Source of the DNA: Hymenobacter metallilatus
Lineage (GTDB): Bacteria; Bacteroidota; Bacteroidia; Cytophagales; Hymenobacteraceae
Assembly (NCBI RefSeq): GCF_003944705.1
Contig: NZ_RWIS01000007.1
Span: 62,001-126,000, forward strand
DNA: 64,000 nt
Direction of reading: 5' to 3'
The translations under genes and the position numbers were made by a program. Shown piece by piece: positions 32,546-41,638 of this stretch. The notes below the pieces were generated by a model, which saw nothing but the letters and a program-made list of their open reading frames with translations, ran no database searches and was not told the origin of the DNA. Within the stretch, counting starts at the first letter, position 1. Each line of letters begins with the position of its first letter.

Positions 32546-33238
32546 ATGTCAGTTGTGGCCCGATTTCGTTTCCTGTTGATTCCTGCCGTAGTGGGCGTGC
32601 TGCTGGCCGTGTTGCTGCTGGCTCCCGGGCGGGCGCAGGCCCAGGGGCAGCGCCAGGTAGTGCAGTTCACTGGTATTGTGGCCTCCGGCGACTCCCTGCT
32701 GGGTGTGCCGGGTGCGGCTATTTTTGTGCCCAAGGCCGGGCGCGGCACTACCACCAATCCCTACGGCTATTTTTCGTTGCCGGTGCTGGCCGGGGATAGT
32801 ATCGTTATCCGGAGCCTGGGCTACCGCAACCAGTACGTGATTATCCCGGAAAATTATCCGCGGCAGAGCTACTCGGTTATCGTGAACCTGAAGGAAGATG
32901 CCACGGTGCTGCCCGAGGTGCGCATCTTTCCATATGCCACCGAAAAGGCCTTTAAGGAGGCTTTCCTGGCCATGAAGCCCCCCACCGAAAACGACCGTAC
33001 CCCGGCCGATAAGCTCAACGAGCAAATCATGCGGCGTATGTTTAATACCCTGCCGGTTACGAGCATGGGCAACTACCGCCAGACCATGCAGGCTCAGCAA
33101 AACGACCAGATGCGCCGCATGGGCTTCGGGGCTACTCCGGCTACCAACAACCCCTTACTGAACCCCTTCAGCTGGCTGCAGCTCATCAACCAGGTGAAAA
33201 GCGGTGAGTTCAAGAAGAAGGAAGGCGTGGATTATTAA
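32546..33238 (+). CDS. Secreted carboxypeptidase-regulatory-like domain protein
   Basis: 230 residues. The signal peptide is FLLIPAVVGVLLAVLLLAPG...QAQ. A CarboxypepD_reg-like beta-sandwich follows (FTGIVASGDSLLGVPGAAIF, GYFSLPVLAGDSIVIRSLGY), as in the N-terminal plug-proximal part of TonB-dependent receptors. No plug or barrel follows here. The C-terminal half is charged and Met/Gln-rich. Probably a periplasmic or outer-membrane protein of unknown role. The -7 box supports the start at 32546, not the earlier ATG at 32513. Confidence 0.82.
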   Translation: MSVVARFRFLLIPAVVGVLLAVLLLAPGRAQAQGQRQVVQFTGIVASGDSLLGVPGAAIFVPKAGRGTTTNPYGYFSLPVLAGDSIVIRSLGYRNQYVIIPENYPRQSYSVIVNLKEDATVLPEVRIFPYATEKAFKEAFLAMKPPTENDRTPADKLNEQIMRRMFNTLPVTSMGNYRQTMQAQQNDQMRRMGFGATPATNNPLLNPFSWLQLINQVKSGEFKKKEGVDY

Positions 33239-33314
33239 GGTGAATAGGTGAACTGCCACAGAACGTTATGCAGAGCGGCGCGAAGCATCTAGCGTGCTGG
33301 CTACTCTTGACATA

Positions 33315-33354
33315 ACAAAGCCCCTGGCATCCGCGCGGAAGTCAGGGGCTTTGT
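33315..33354 (+). terminator. Terminator after the carboxypeptidase-regulatory-like gene
   Basis: ACAAAGCCCCTG (33315-33326) pairs with CAGGGGCTTTGT (33343-33354), then GCTTTTT. A half copy of the CTGAGC-type repeat lies just before it (33262-33285). Confidence 0.82.
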
Positions 33355-33499
33355 GCTTTTTCGGGGCGTAACTCTCTGTAGAGGACTGCACCAATCTGCA
33401 GGTGCTTAGTGCTGCCCAGAAGGACAATCCAACAATTCATTCATTCAACCATTCCTCCCTAACTTCAGTACAGCCACTGTTTGACCTTCCGACTTTGCT

Positions 33500-34882
33500 A
33501 TGGATACCAATCTGCCCCGCACCTCCCAACCTCGTATTGTCATTATCGGCTGCGGCTTTGCCGGGCTGCGGCTGGCCAAGGACCTGGCCGACGCGCCCGT
33601 GCAGGTAGTGGTGATTGACCGTAACAACTACCACAACTTCCAGCCCCTGCTCTATCAGGTAGCTACCGGCGCCCTGGAGGCCGACAGCATTGCCTACCCC
33701 ATCCGCAAGATCTTTGCCGGCCAGCACAACTTTTTCTACCGCATGGCCGACGTGCAGCGCGTTGATCCGGCTACCAACACACTCACCACCAACATCGGCG
33801 ACATCCGCTACGACCACCTGGTGGTGGCTACCGGCTCGCTCACCAACTTCTTCGGCCTGACCAGCATCGAGCAGAACGCCATGCAGATCAAGAGCGTGCC
33901 CAACGCCCTGAACCTGCGCAGCTACCTGTTTCAGAACTTCGAGAAGGCCATCCTCACCGAAGACCCCGCCCGCCGGCAGGCCCTGATGAACGTGGTGGTG
34001 GTGGGCGGCGGCCCCACCGGCGTGGAAATCTGCGGCTCTCTGGCCGAAATGCGCAAGGACGTACTGCCCAAAGACTACCCCGAGCTCGACCTCAAGCAGA
34101 TGGAAATATACCTGGTAGAGTCGGGCGCGGAGGTGCTGGGGCCCATGAGCAAGGACTCGCAGGTGCAGGCCAAGCGTTACCTGGAGGAAATGGGCATCCA
34201 CGTGCGCCTCAACACCCAGGCCAAGCACTTCGAGGACGGCAAGCTGTATTACTCCGACACCGAGTTCATCCGGACCGAAAACCTGATCTGGGCGGCCGGC
34301 GTGAACGGGGCGGCGCTGGAAGGGCTGCCCGAAGCCGCCGTGGCCCGCAACAAGCGCGTGAACGTGGACACGGTGAACCGGGTGGTGGGCTTCCAGAACG
34401 TGTACGCCATCGGCGACGTGGCCAACATGGTCACCGATGAGATGCCCCGCGGCTACCCCATGTTGGCCCCCGTGGCCATTCAGCAGGCCGAACAGCTGGC
34501 CGACAACTTCAAGCGGCTGCTGCGCGGCGAAACCCTACGGCCGTTCAAATACACCAACAAGGGCAGCATGGCCATTGTGGGCCGCAACCGCGCCGTGGTG
34601 GATTTGCCCGGCAACAAGCACTTCGGCGGTTTCTTCGGGTGGCTAACCTGGCTGTTTGTGCACCTGATGACGCTGGTGGGCTTCCGCAACAAAGTAGTTA
34701 CGCTGGTGGGCTGGGCCATCAGCTACTTCAGCTCCGACAAAGCCCTGCGCCTTATCATCCGCCCCTACAAGCGCAACGACTTCAAATCGGACAAGGGCCT
34801 GGCCACCGCCATCCACAACGCCGCCACGCCCCAGTACAACCCCTCTGTACCTGCCCCTAATGCTCCGGTGGTGGGAGGGTAG
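33500..34882 (+). CDS. Type II NADH dehydrogenase (NDH-2, FAD-dependent)
   Basis: 460 residues. The FAD Rossmann site is IVIIGCGFAGLRLAKDLADA, followed by NNYHNFQPLLYQVATGAL. The NAD site is NVVVVGGGPTGVEICGSLAE, and the second FAD motif VYAIGDVANM precedes APVAIQQAEQLADN. The C-terminus has an amphipathic/hydrophobic membrane anchor (GWLTWLFVHLMTLVGF). It oxidises NADH with quinone without pumping protons, parallel to complex I in this window. Confidence 0.93.
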   Translation: MDTNLPRTSQPRIVIIGCGFAGLRLAKDLADAPVQVVVIDRNNYHNFQPLLYQVATGALEADSIAYPIRKIFAGQHNFFYRMADVQRVDPATNTLTTNIGDIRYDHLVVATGSLTNFFGLTSIEQNAMQIKSVPNALNLRSYLFQNFEKAILTEDPARRQALMNVVVVGGGPTGVEICGSLAEMRKDVLPKDYPELDLKQMEIYLVESGAEVLGPMSKDSQVQAKRYLEEMGIHVRLNTQAKHFEDGKLYYSDTEFIRTENLIWAAGVNGAALEGLPEAAVARNKRVNVDTVNRVVGFQNVYAIGDVANMVTDEMPRGYPMLAPVAIQQAEQLADNFKRLLRGETLRPFKYTNKGSMAIVGRNRAVVDLPGNKHFGGFFGWLTWLFVHLMTLVGFRNKVVTLVGWAISYFSSDKALRLIIRPYKRNDFKSDKGLATAIHNAATPQYNPSVPAPNAPVVGG

Positions 34883-34907
34883 TGTTTGGAAGGTGGTTTA
34901 TCGAAAT

Positions 34908-34944
34908 TAGATAGCCCTGCTCTGGTAGCAGGGTTATTTTTTTA
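34908..34944 (+). terminator. Terminator after NDH-2
   Basis: ATAGCCCTGCT and AGCAGGGTTAT pair around a short loop, followed by a run of seven to eight T. Confidence 0.85.
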
Positions 34945-35025
34945 AGGGTAATGGGAGAACAGTGTATTGATTTTACAGCGTTCCGCTTAGATTACCACCC
35001 TAAACCCCCTGATGCGCCTGTTTTC

Positions 35026-35751
35026 ATGCAAGAGGCCCTGCCGCTTTCCTTCGCCCTGCTGGCCGGCACCGGACACGCCTTCGAGGCCGACCACCTCATT
35101 GCCGTGAGCACCCTGGTAGCCCGCCACGACCACCGCCGCGACGCCGTGCGTGAGGGGCTGTTCTGGGGCCTGGGCCACACCACCACGCTGGTGGTGTTCG
35201 GGGGCGCGCTGCTGCTGAGCCGCTCCCTCGTCAGCCACACCAACTACTTCGAGGCGGCCGTGGGCGCGCTGCTGCTGGTGCTGGGCCTGAGCCGCCTCAC
35301 CGATAAAAGCTACTACCAAACCGCCCCGCCGCGCTACCGCCGGGGCACGGCCTACGCCGTGGGCCTCGTGCACGGGCTGGCCGGCAGCGGGGCGCTGGTG
35401 CTACTGCTGATGGGTAGTCTGCGCTCCGCCTGGCTGAGTGTGGCCTATTTGGTGCTGTTCGGGCTGGGCTCGGTGGTGGGTATGCTGGGCGCTACCGGCC
35501 TGATGAGCGTGCCCTTCACCCAACGCATGCGCTTCAGCCGCAACCTGCGCGCCGGCCTGGTCATCGTTTCGGCCCTGCTCAGCATCGGGTATGGCGGGTG
35601 GATGGTGTATGGGAATCTGTTTAGAAGTGAGAGCTTAGAACTGAGAAATGAGAGCAGTTCCGGTAGCGTAATAAGGCCAGAACGATGTAGAGACGCGACA
35701 CTTCGCGTCTCGTCGTTGAACGGCTCGTGCTATGCAGCTTCCAACCCATAG
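35026..35751 (+). CDS. ureH: UreH-type nickel transporter / urease accessory membrane protein
   Basis: 241 residues with about six helices. GTGHAFEADHLIAVSTLVAR carries the H-x4-DH nickel-binding signature of the NiCoT/UreH group, and GLGHTTTLVVFG is the second conserved segment. Proposed role: nickel uptake for urease. The transporter proper ends near residue 205 (MVYGNLF). The last ~37 residues (ending GSCYAASNP) are polar and partly encoded by the left arm of the palindrome at 35680-35810, so they are probably not ancestral. ATG at 35026 is preferred to 34951. Confidence 0.87.
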   Translation: MQEALPLSFALLAGTGHAFEADHLIAVSTLVARHDHRRDAVREGLFWGLGHTTTLVVFGGALLLSRSLVSHTNYFEAAVGALLLVLGLSRLTDKSYYQTAPPRYRRGTAYAVGLVHGLAGSGALVLLLMGSLRSAWLSVAYLVLFGLGSVVGMLGATGLMSVPFTQRMRFSRNLRAGLVIVSALLSIGYGGWMVYGNLFRSESLELRNESSSGSVIRPERCRDATLRVSSLNGSCYAASNP

Positions 35752-35810
35752 CCAGCCACGCGCAAGTCGTTCAACGCGGAGACGCGAAGTGTCGCGTCTC
35801 TACATCGTTC
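35680..35810. repeat. Long palindrome, GTAGAGACGCGACACTTCGC family
   Basis: Arms 35680-35722 and 35768-35810 (43 bases, GAACGATGTAGAGACGCGAC...) are complementary with very few mismatches. The left arm lies inside the ureH reading frame. Outer sequence (AGAACTGAGAG/CTCTCAGTTCT) extends the pairing. Confidence 0.92.
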
Positions 35811-35856
35811 AACGGAAGTGTCTAACTTCTCACCTCTAAGCTCTCAGTTCTAAAAG

Positions 35857-36555
35857 ATGCATCTCTCCCCCAAAGACCTCGATAAGCTGGTGCTGCACCA
35901 GGCCGGCGTGGTGGCTCAGAAACGCTACGCCCGCGGCCTGGCCCTGAACTACCCCGAAGCGGTGGCGCTGCTGGCGACCCAGCTGCTGGAGTTTATCCGC
36001 GACGGGGAGTCGGTGGCGGCGCTGATGGACAAGGGCAAGCAGATTCTGGGGCTGCAGGACGTGCTGCCGGGCGTGGCCGCGCTGGTGGCCGAGGTGCAGG
36101 TGGAAGGCACCTTCCCCGACGGCACCAAGCTCGTGACGGTGCATCACCCCATCTGCCGCGAAACCGGTTCCGCCGAGCTGGCCCTTCATGGCTCCGGCCT
36201 CGTGCGCGCCCCGCGCCCGGCCGCCGTGCCGCCCGAAACCATTCCGCCCGCGCCCGGCGAGTACCAGCTGGCCACCGAAGACCTGCAGCTCAACGAAGGC
36301 CGCGAAACCCTGACCCTCGACGTGCTCAACCACGGCGACCGGCCCATCCAGGTCGGCTCGCACTACCCGTTCTTCGAAACCAACGCCGCCCTCGACTTCG
36401 ACCGCGCCGCTGCTCGGGGCTTCCGCCTCAACATTCCCGCCGGCACCGCCGTCCGCTTCGAGCCCGGCGAGCGGAAAACCGTAACGCTGGTGGCGCTGGC
36501 CGGGGAAAGAATCGTGTACGGCGGCAACGCGCGGATTAATGGGAAGGTTGATTGA
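35857..36555 (+). CDS. ureAB: Fused urease gamma-beta subunit
   Basis: 232 residues. Residues 1-100 are the urease gamma subunit ([56 protein letters not shown]). Residues ~130-232 are the beta subunit ([52 protein letters not shown]). A Pro/Ala-rich linker joins them. Most bacteria encode UreA and UreB separately; fusion is known in Helicobacter and some Bacteroidota. It forms the structural core of urease with UreC. Confidence 0.95.
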   Translation: MHLSPKDLDKLVLHQAGVVAQKRYARGLALNYPEAVALLATQLLEFIRDGESVAALMDKGKQILGLQDVLPGVAALVAEVQVEGTFPDGTKLVTVHHPICRETGSAELALHGSGLVRAPRPAAVPPETIPPAPGEYQLATEDLQLNEGRETLTLDVLNHGDRPIQVGSHYPFFETNAALDFDRAAARGFRLNIPAGTAVRFEPGERKTVTLVALAGERIVYGGNARINGKVD

Positions 36556-36644
36556 GTTTGTTTGAACTGTCATTCCGAACGAAGTCAAGGAATCTCACGT
36601 GCTGATGTTGGAACGATAGTTATATTGCTTTTCCTAATAATAAA

Positions 36645-37070
36645 ATGCGAATGAAAAATATTGTATTGCTTTCGGGTTGCTTAATACTTGTGAACTTTTG
36701 TAATGCTCAAACTAGGCAATATGTAGCACATGCCACCTTGAGTGGCAAGCCAAAGCAGTTAGTGATTACTGATAAAAAAGACGGAACAAAATACGTATTA
36801 GATTCTGCTAGAGTATATATAACTGCAATTGATATCAATGGGAAAGTGAAATGGAGAACAGATCCACATAGCCAAAGCAAAACACCGATGTATAGAGTTT
36901 TGCGGCCGACAATAGTGAGCTTTAATTTCGAACGGTGTGCGTATTGCAAGGCTTTAAAATTGAAAGAATTCGGTAAAGATGAAGAGATAATATCTGTGAC
37001 ATACAGTAATACTCAATTTGGATATGTGAGTAAAAAAGATGGTGGATTTATTTTCTTAGGCCAGGACTAA
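36645..37070 (+). CDS. AT-rich secreted protein of unknown function inside the urease operon
   Basis: 141 residues. The signal peptide is [17 protein letters not shown], cleaved near NAQ-TR. A C-x2-C pair lies in [11 protein letters not shown]. It is otherwise beta-rich and unrecognised. Codon usage is strikingly AT-rich compared with the surrounding GC-rich urease genes, so it was probably acquired separately. Its stop lies 11 bases before ureC, which suggests co-transcription. ATG at 36651 is an alternative start. Confidence 0.75.
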   Translation: MRMKNIVLLSGCLILVNFCNAQTRQYVAHATLSGKPKQLVITDKKDGTKYVLDSARVYITAIDINGKVKWRTDPHSQSKTPMYRVLRPTIVSFNFERCAYCKALKLKEFGKDEEIISVTYSNTQFGYVSKKDGGFIFLGQD

Positions 37071-37081
37071 TTTTTCTCTCC

Positions 37082-38797
37082 ATGTCCCTTCTCATCTCAC
37101 GGCGCGCGTACGCCGATATGTACGGCCCTACCACCGGCGACCGGGTGCGGCTGGGTGATACCGACCTCGTGATTGAGGTGGAGCACGACTTCTGTGTGTA
37201 CGGCGAGGAATGCAAGTTTGGGGGCGGCAAGGTGCTGCGCGACGGCATGGGCCAGGCCGCCGGCATTTCCCAGGCGGAGGCCCTGGACCTGCTCATCACC
37301 AACGCCCTCGTGCTCGACTACACCGGCATCTACAAGGCCGATATCGGGGTGAAGAACGGGCGCATTGCGGGCATCGGGAAGGCCGGCAACCCGCACATTA
37401 TGCCGGGTGTGACGCCGGGCATGACGGTGGGCGTGACCACCGAAGTGGTGGCGGGGGAGGGGCTCATCCTCACGGCCGGCGGCATCGACTGTCACATCCA
37501 CTTCATCTGCCCCCAGCAGATCGATGAAGCCCTGGCCGCCGGGCTCACCACCATGCTGGGCGGCGGCACGGGGCCATCGGCGGGCACCAGCGCTACTACC
37601 TGCACTCCGGGCGCGTTCTACATCGAGATGATGCTGAAGGCCACCGATGCGTTTCCGCTCAACTTCGGCTTTCTGGGCAAGGGCAACACCTCCCGCCCCG
37701 AGGGCTTGCGCGAACAGCTGGAAGCCGGGGCTCTGGGCTTCAAACTGCACGAGGACTGGGGCACCACCCCCGCCACCATCGATACCTGCCTGCAGGTGGC
37801 CGAGGAGTACGACGTGCAGGTGTGCATCCATACCGATACGCTTAACGAAAGCGGCTTCGTGGAAAACTCGGTGGGCGCGTTCAAGGGCCGCACCATCCAC
37901 AGCTACCACACCGAGGGCGCGGGCGGCGGCCACGCCCCCGACATCATCAAAATCTGCGGCGAGCCGAACGTTATTCCCTCGTCTACGAACCCCACCCGGC
38001 CCTTCACCAAAAACACCATCGACGAGCACCTCGATATGCTCATGGTCTGCCACCACCTCGACCGCAACATCCCCGAGGACGTGGCCTTTGCCGAAAGCCG
38101 CATCCGGGGCGAAACCATTGCCGCCGAGGACGTGCTGCACGACCTGGGCGCACTCAGCATCATCAGCTCCGACTCGCAGGCCATGGGCCGGGTGGGCGAG
38201 GTGGTGACGCGCACCTGGCAAACGGCCCATAAGATGCGCCAGCAGCGCGGCCTGCTGCCCGAAGACGCCGCCCGCGGCTGCGACAACTTCCGGGCCCGGC
38301 GCTACGTGGCCAAGTACACCATCAACCCCGCCCGCGCCCACGGCTTCGCGCAGCATATTGGCTCCATCGAAATCGGCAAGCTGGCCGACCTGGTGCTCTG
38401 GAAACCCGCTTTCTTCGGCTCCCGGCCCGAAATGGTGCTAAAAGGTGGCGTCATCGTGCGCAGCCAGATGGGCGACGCCAACGCCTCTATCCCCACGCCC
38501 CAGCCCTCGTTTTCGCGGCCCATGTTCGGGGCCTTCGGCGGGGCGGTGGGCCCGATTGCGCTGGCCTTCGTGTCGGGCGCATCGGTGGAGCACGTGCGCG
38601 CCTCCTACGGCCTGAAAAAGCAGGTAGTAGCCGTGCAGGGCTGCCGCACGGTGCAGAAAAAGGACATGGCCCTGAACGACTACCTGCCCAACATCGAAGT
38701 AGACCCCGAAACCTACCGCGTCACCGTCGACGGCGTGCACCTCACCTGCGAACCGGTGGACACACTGCCCCTGACGCAGCTGTATAATCTGTTTTAG
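37082..38797 (+). CDS. ureC: Urease alpha subunit
   Basis: 571 residues, normal length. This is the catalytic subunit hydrolysing urea to ammonia and carbamate. All nickel-site residues are present: His138 and His140 (GGIDCHIHF), carbamylated Lys221 (GFKLHEDWG), His250 (CIHTDTLN), His276 ([15 protein letters not shown]) and Asp364 (SSDSQAMGR). The flap Cys323/His324 pair is in MVCHHLDRN. The enzyme should be active if nickel and accessory proteins are available. Confidence 0.98.
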   Translation: MSLLISRRAYADMYGPTTGDRVRLGDTDLVIEVEHDFCVYGEECKFGGGKVLRDGMGQAAGISQAEALDLLITNALVLDYTGIYKADIGVKNGRIAGIGKAGNPHIMPGVTPGMTVGVTTEVVAGEGLILTAGGIDCHIHFICPQQIDEALAAGLTTMLGGGTGPSAGTSATTCTPGAFYIEMMLKATDAFPLNFGFLGKGNTSRPEGLREQLEAGALGFKLHEDWGTTPATIDTCLQVAEEYDVQVCIHTDTLNESGFVENSVGAFKGRTIHSYHTEGAGGGHAPDIIKICGEPNVIPSSTNPTRPFTKNTIDEHLDMLMVCHHLDRNIPEDVAFAESRIRGETIAAEDVLHDLGALSIISSDSQAMGRVGEVVTRTWQTAHKMRQQRGLLPEDAARGCDNFRARRYVAKYTINPARAHGFAQHIGSIEIGKLADLVLWKPAFFGSRPEMVLKGGVIVRSQMGDANASIPTPQPSFSRPMFGAFGGAVGPIALAFVSGASVEHVRASYGLKKQVVAVQGCRTVQKKDMALNDYLPNIEVDPETYRVTVDGVHLTCEPVDTLPLTQLYNLF

Positions 38798-38811
38798 ATC
38801 TAAATGCTAGA

Positions 38812-38945
38812 GAGCTGGTTCCCCTCCTTGGAAAGGAGGGGCTAGGGGTGGTTGATTCGTTGAACGGCCCGCTAGCTTTTAGCTCTAGTATCGTTCGACC
38901 GTCGTCAACCACCCCCAACCCCTCCTTTCCAAGGAGGGGAGCTAG
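38812..38945. repeat. CCCCTCCTTTCCAAGGAGGGG-type palindrome between ureC and ureF
   Basis: The left arm CCCCTCCTTGGAAAGGAGGG...GGGGTGGTTGA (from 38821) and the right arm TCAACCACCCCCAACCCCTC...AGGAGGGGAGCTAG (to 38945) pair over ~38 bases. Each arm also holds its own small palindrome (CTCCTTGGAAAGGAG). Confidence 0.88.
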
Positions 38946-38989
38946 TTACTCACTCCTAGCTCCTTACTTCTCACTTCTAACTCCTGAAA

Positions 38990-39673
38990 TTGTCTACCCG
39001 TCTTGCCCGTTTGCTTCACCTGGCCGATTCGGCCCTGCCGACGGGTGGGTTTGCGTATTCGTATGGGTTGGAAAGCAGCCGCACGTTTGGGCTGGTGCAA
39101 TCGGAAAGCGGGCTGCGGAATTACCTGTACTCGTTTCTGCAGCAGGCGGTGGGGATGGAAGTGCCATTTCTGAATGCCTGCTACCGGGCCGCTTTGCCCG
39201 CCGGGGCTGGGGCCCTGCGCACCATTGTGCAGGAGTACGACGCCCAGCTGCTGGTGCCGGCCCTGCACCGCGGCAGCCTCACACAGGGCAAAACCTGGCT
39301 GCGGCTGCTGCACTCGTTTTACCCGGCCGCCGGCCTGCCCGCCCTGGGCGAGTGGCTGGCTGCCGAGGAACTGCCGCTGCACTTCGTGCCGTTGCTGGCC
39401 CTGAGCCTGCGCCGCCTTGAGTATACGCTGCCCGAAATTCACACGCTCTACCTGCACCTGGCGTTGCGCGACCAGGTCAGCGCGGCCATTCGGCTGGGCT
39501 GCCTGGGCCCCATGGAAGGCCACCGCCTGCAGCACGAGTTCTACGCCATCTTCGACGACCTGCTGCTCGGGGCCGACGCCCTCGACCACCGCCACGCCAC
39601 TCGCTCCGCCGTCCTGCTCGATGCCGCCCAGATGCTGCACGAACAGGTCTATTCCCGCCTGTTTCAGAACTGA
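38990..39673 (+). CDS. ureF: Urease accessory protein F
   Basis: 227 residues, starting at TTG (38990), since no ATG is near the conserved N-terminus. SALPTGGFAYSYGLESSRTF is the UreF signature, and GCLGPMEGHRLQHEFYAI lies near the C-terminus. UreF acts with UreD and UreG in delivering nickel and carbon dioxide to apo-urease. Confidence 0.93.
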   Translation: MSTRLARLLHLADSALPTGGFAYSYGLESSRTFGLVQSESGLRNYLYSFLQQAVGMEVPFLNACYRAALPAGAGALRTIVQEYDAQLLVPALHRGSLTQGKTWLRLLHSFYPAAGLPALGEWLAAEELPLHFVPLLALSLRRLEYTLPEIHTLYLHLALRDQVSAAIRLGCLGPMEGHRLQHEFYAIFDDLLLGADALDHRHATRSAVLLDAAQMLHEQVYSRLFQN

Positions 39674-39721
39674 CGCTGGCAGGCAGAACGACGAGCTGAA
39701 GAAATAATGATAAGCAAAAGG

Positions 39722-39820
39722 AACGTCATGCTGAGCGAAGCCGAAGCATCTCTACCGCTTCGTTGCAATGCTAACCCAACGAAGCGGTAGAGATGCTTCG
39801 GCTTCGCTCAGCATGACGTT
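39722..39820. repeat. Perfect 44-bp palindrome, ACGTCATGCTGAGC family
   Basis: Arms 39722-39765 and 39777-39820 are perfectly complementary over 44 bases (AACGTCATGCTGAGCGAAGC ...) around an 11-base loop. It sits between ureF and ureG. A half copy of the CAACTGACAACCAGCAACTA repeat follows at ~39895-39921, and a degenerate GAATGACGTTCT piece at 39866-39877. Confidence 0.95.
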
Positions 39821-39929
39821 CTTTATCCAACAAAGTCAGCACGCAAAATTCCTCGGCTGCGCTGGGAATGACGTTCTAGGTAGGCTGTGCTTCTGACAAC
39901 TGACAACCAGCAACTAACAACTGTTCAAC

Positions 39930-40682
39930 ATGCCCTTCATTGATAAACTCGCCTTGCTGCTCCACGGTCACACCCACGAACAGTACGACTCGCCCGGCGA
40001 CTTTGCCCAGCGGGAGACGCGGCGCCTGCCCACGCACCGCAACTTCCGGCAGCGGGCCTTCACGGTGGGCATCGGCGGGCCAGTGGGGACGGGCAAAACG
40101 GCGTTGCTGAAAGCCTTATGCGAGCGGCTGCGCCACGAGTTCGAGCTGGGCGTGGTCACCAACGACATCTTCACCAGCGAGGATGCCGAGTTTCTTATCC
40201 GGCACAGTGCGCTGAGCGAAGACCGGATTGTGGGCGTGGAAACCGGCGGCTGCCCCCACGCCGCCATTCGGGAGGATATTTCCCTGAACATGGACGCGCT
40301 GGAAGGTCTGATGAAGCGCTTCGACAACCGCCTCGACTACCTGTTCGTGGAAAGCGGCGGCGACAACCTAGCGGCCCATTTCAGCCGCGAGCTGGTGGAC
40401 TACTCCATCTACGTCATCGACGTGTCGGGGGGCGACAAGGTGCCCCGCAAGGGCGGCCCCGGCATCACCCAGTCGGACTTGCTGGTGATTAACAAAACCG
40501 ACCTGGCCGAGCTGGTGCGCGCCGACTTGGACGTGATGGACCGGGACGCCCGCCGTATGCGCGGGCATGGCCCGTTCCTGTTTGCGCGGGCCCTGCACGG
40601 CGTAGGACTGGAGGAAATTATTCAGCACATCCATGAGGCTAAAGCCCGGGCCTTTGCGGCCGTGGGGCCGGAACGGCGGTAG
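39930..40682 (+). CDS. ureG: Urease accessory GTPase G
   Basis: 250 residues. The P-loop is [32 protein letters not shown] carries the conserved Cys-Pro-His nickel motif; FVESGGDNL and [15 protein letters not shown] complete the GTPase. It couples GTP hydrolysis to nickel insertion into urease. The first 40 residues are a polar, His-containing extension ([13 protein letters not shown]). This may help bind nickel where no UreE is encoded. Confidence 0.96.
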   Translation: MPFIDKLALLLHGHTHEQYDSPGDFAQRETRRLPTHRNFRQRAFTVGIGGPVGTGKTALLKALCERLRHEFELGVVTNDIFTSEDAEFLIRHSALSEDRIVGVETGGCPHAAIREDISLNMDALEGLMKRFDNRLDYLFVESGGDNLAAHFSRELVDYSIYVIDVSGGDKVPRKGGPGITQSDLLVINKTDLAELVRADLDVMDRDARRMRGHGPFLFARALHGVGLEEIIQHIHEAKARAFAAVGPERR

Positions 40683-40699
40683 AATCAACGGTACAGCCG

Positions 40700-40732
40700 A
40701 AGGTCATTCCGAGCAGCGCGAGGAATGACCTT
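40700..40732. terminator. Hairpin between convergent ureG and ureD
   Basis: AAGGTCATTCC (40700-40710) pairs perfectly with GGAATGACCTT (40722-40732). It derives from the GTCATTCCGAGC repeat family and sits where both genes end, so it may serve as terminator, though the T-run is short. Confidence 0.6.
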
Positions 40733-40750
40733 CAGATGGTGCCAGAAACC

Positions 40751-41608
40751 CTAATACTTCCGCCTGCCCGCATGAAACCCCAGCAGCTCTGGCGAGGCCA
40801 AAGCGTCGTGCAGGGCATCGTAGAGGGGTTGCAGAGCGGCACGGCTGTGGCCGACGGCCCGGAGCAGATGCAGGCTGGGGCGGGCTTCGGTGAAGGTTAT
40901 TACAGCGGGCTGTTGGGAGAGGTCGGGCGGGAGCTGGCGGCGGGAGTGGGGCTGTTGGGCGGCCAGCACGGCGGAAAGTTGCTGGAACCGCGCATCCGCA
41001 GGCTCCCCGGCCAGGTACACCGACAGCGTGGTCTGGTGCGAGCCGAAGTGAGCGGGGGAAGTGGCGATGTGCTCCCGGGGCCGGAAACCGAACCGGTCGA
41101 GGGCCAGCAGCCGGCCCCCATACGTTAGCCGGATTTCCGATTCGTAGCTGTGGAATTCGAATTGCTCCCCGCTGTCCATGCGGCCCGAGTGCAGCCAGTC
41201 GGCCAGCAGCAGCACGGCGCCGGGCTGCAGGTACCAGTGCTGGTATTGGCGGAAGCGAGCCCGGGCCTGGAGCACCAGCGGGTCGGGGAGGATGGCGGTG
41301 AGGCTGCCAGGGGCCAGATGAGCCTCTAAATGCTGCTCGGCGCTGACTGCGTGGTCGGTGCGGTACACACGGGTGTTGGCCTGGGTGCTGAGCAGCAGCC
41401 GGGCCTGCGCCTGCACGTGCAGGCGCAGCCGCACTACGTCGCCGGCCAGAAACCCGCCTCCGTAACTGGACAGGACCACCTGGCAGCCCGCCCCGTGGGT
41501 GCGCGGGTTCAGCAGCTTCAGCGGCTGCACACTGCGGCTGCGCGTCAGCACCGACTGGCCGCGCACGGCCGTTACTTCCAGTTCACTCCACGCGGGTTCT
41601 TCGGGCAT
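40751..41608 (-). CDS. ureD: Urease accessory protein D
   Basis: 285 residues. PLKLLNPRTHGAGCQVVLSS, YGGGFLAGDVVRLRLHVQAQ and LLLSTQANTRVYRT are typical of UreD/UreH scaffold proteins, which hold apo-urease for UreF and UreG. It is on the opposite strand from the other urease genes and convergent with ureG, so it needs its own promoter. None with an exact TAnnTTTG box was seen. Confidence 0.92.
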   Translation of the reverse strand: MPEEPAWSELEVTAVRGQSVLTRSRSVQPLKLLNPRTHGAGCQVVLSSYGGGFLAGDVVRLRLHVQAQARLLLSTQANTRVYRTDHAVSAEQHLEAHLAPGSLTAILPDPLVLQARARFRQYQHWYLQPGAVLLLADWLHSGRMDSGEQFEFHSYESEIRLTYGGRLLALDRFGFRPREHIATSPAHFGSHQTTLSVYLAGEPADARFQQLSAVLAAQQPHSRRQLPPDLSQQPAVITFTEARPSLHLLRAVGHSRAALQPLYDALHDALASPELLGFHAGRRKY

Positions 41609-41638
41609 ACAAGGGTAGTAAGCGCGCCGTTGGCTGGG

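Noticed and set aside
37097..38356. 419-codon minus-strand open frame opposite ureC
   Set aside because: ureC contains all catalytic residues; the antisense frame has no plausible protein character.
38848..39420. 190-codon frame overlapping the ureC-ureF gap
   Set aside because: It runs through the palindromic repeat and overlaps ureF in another frame; UreF homology is decisive.
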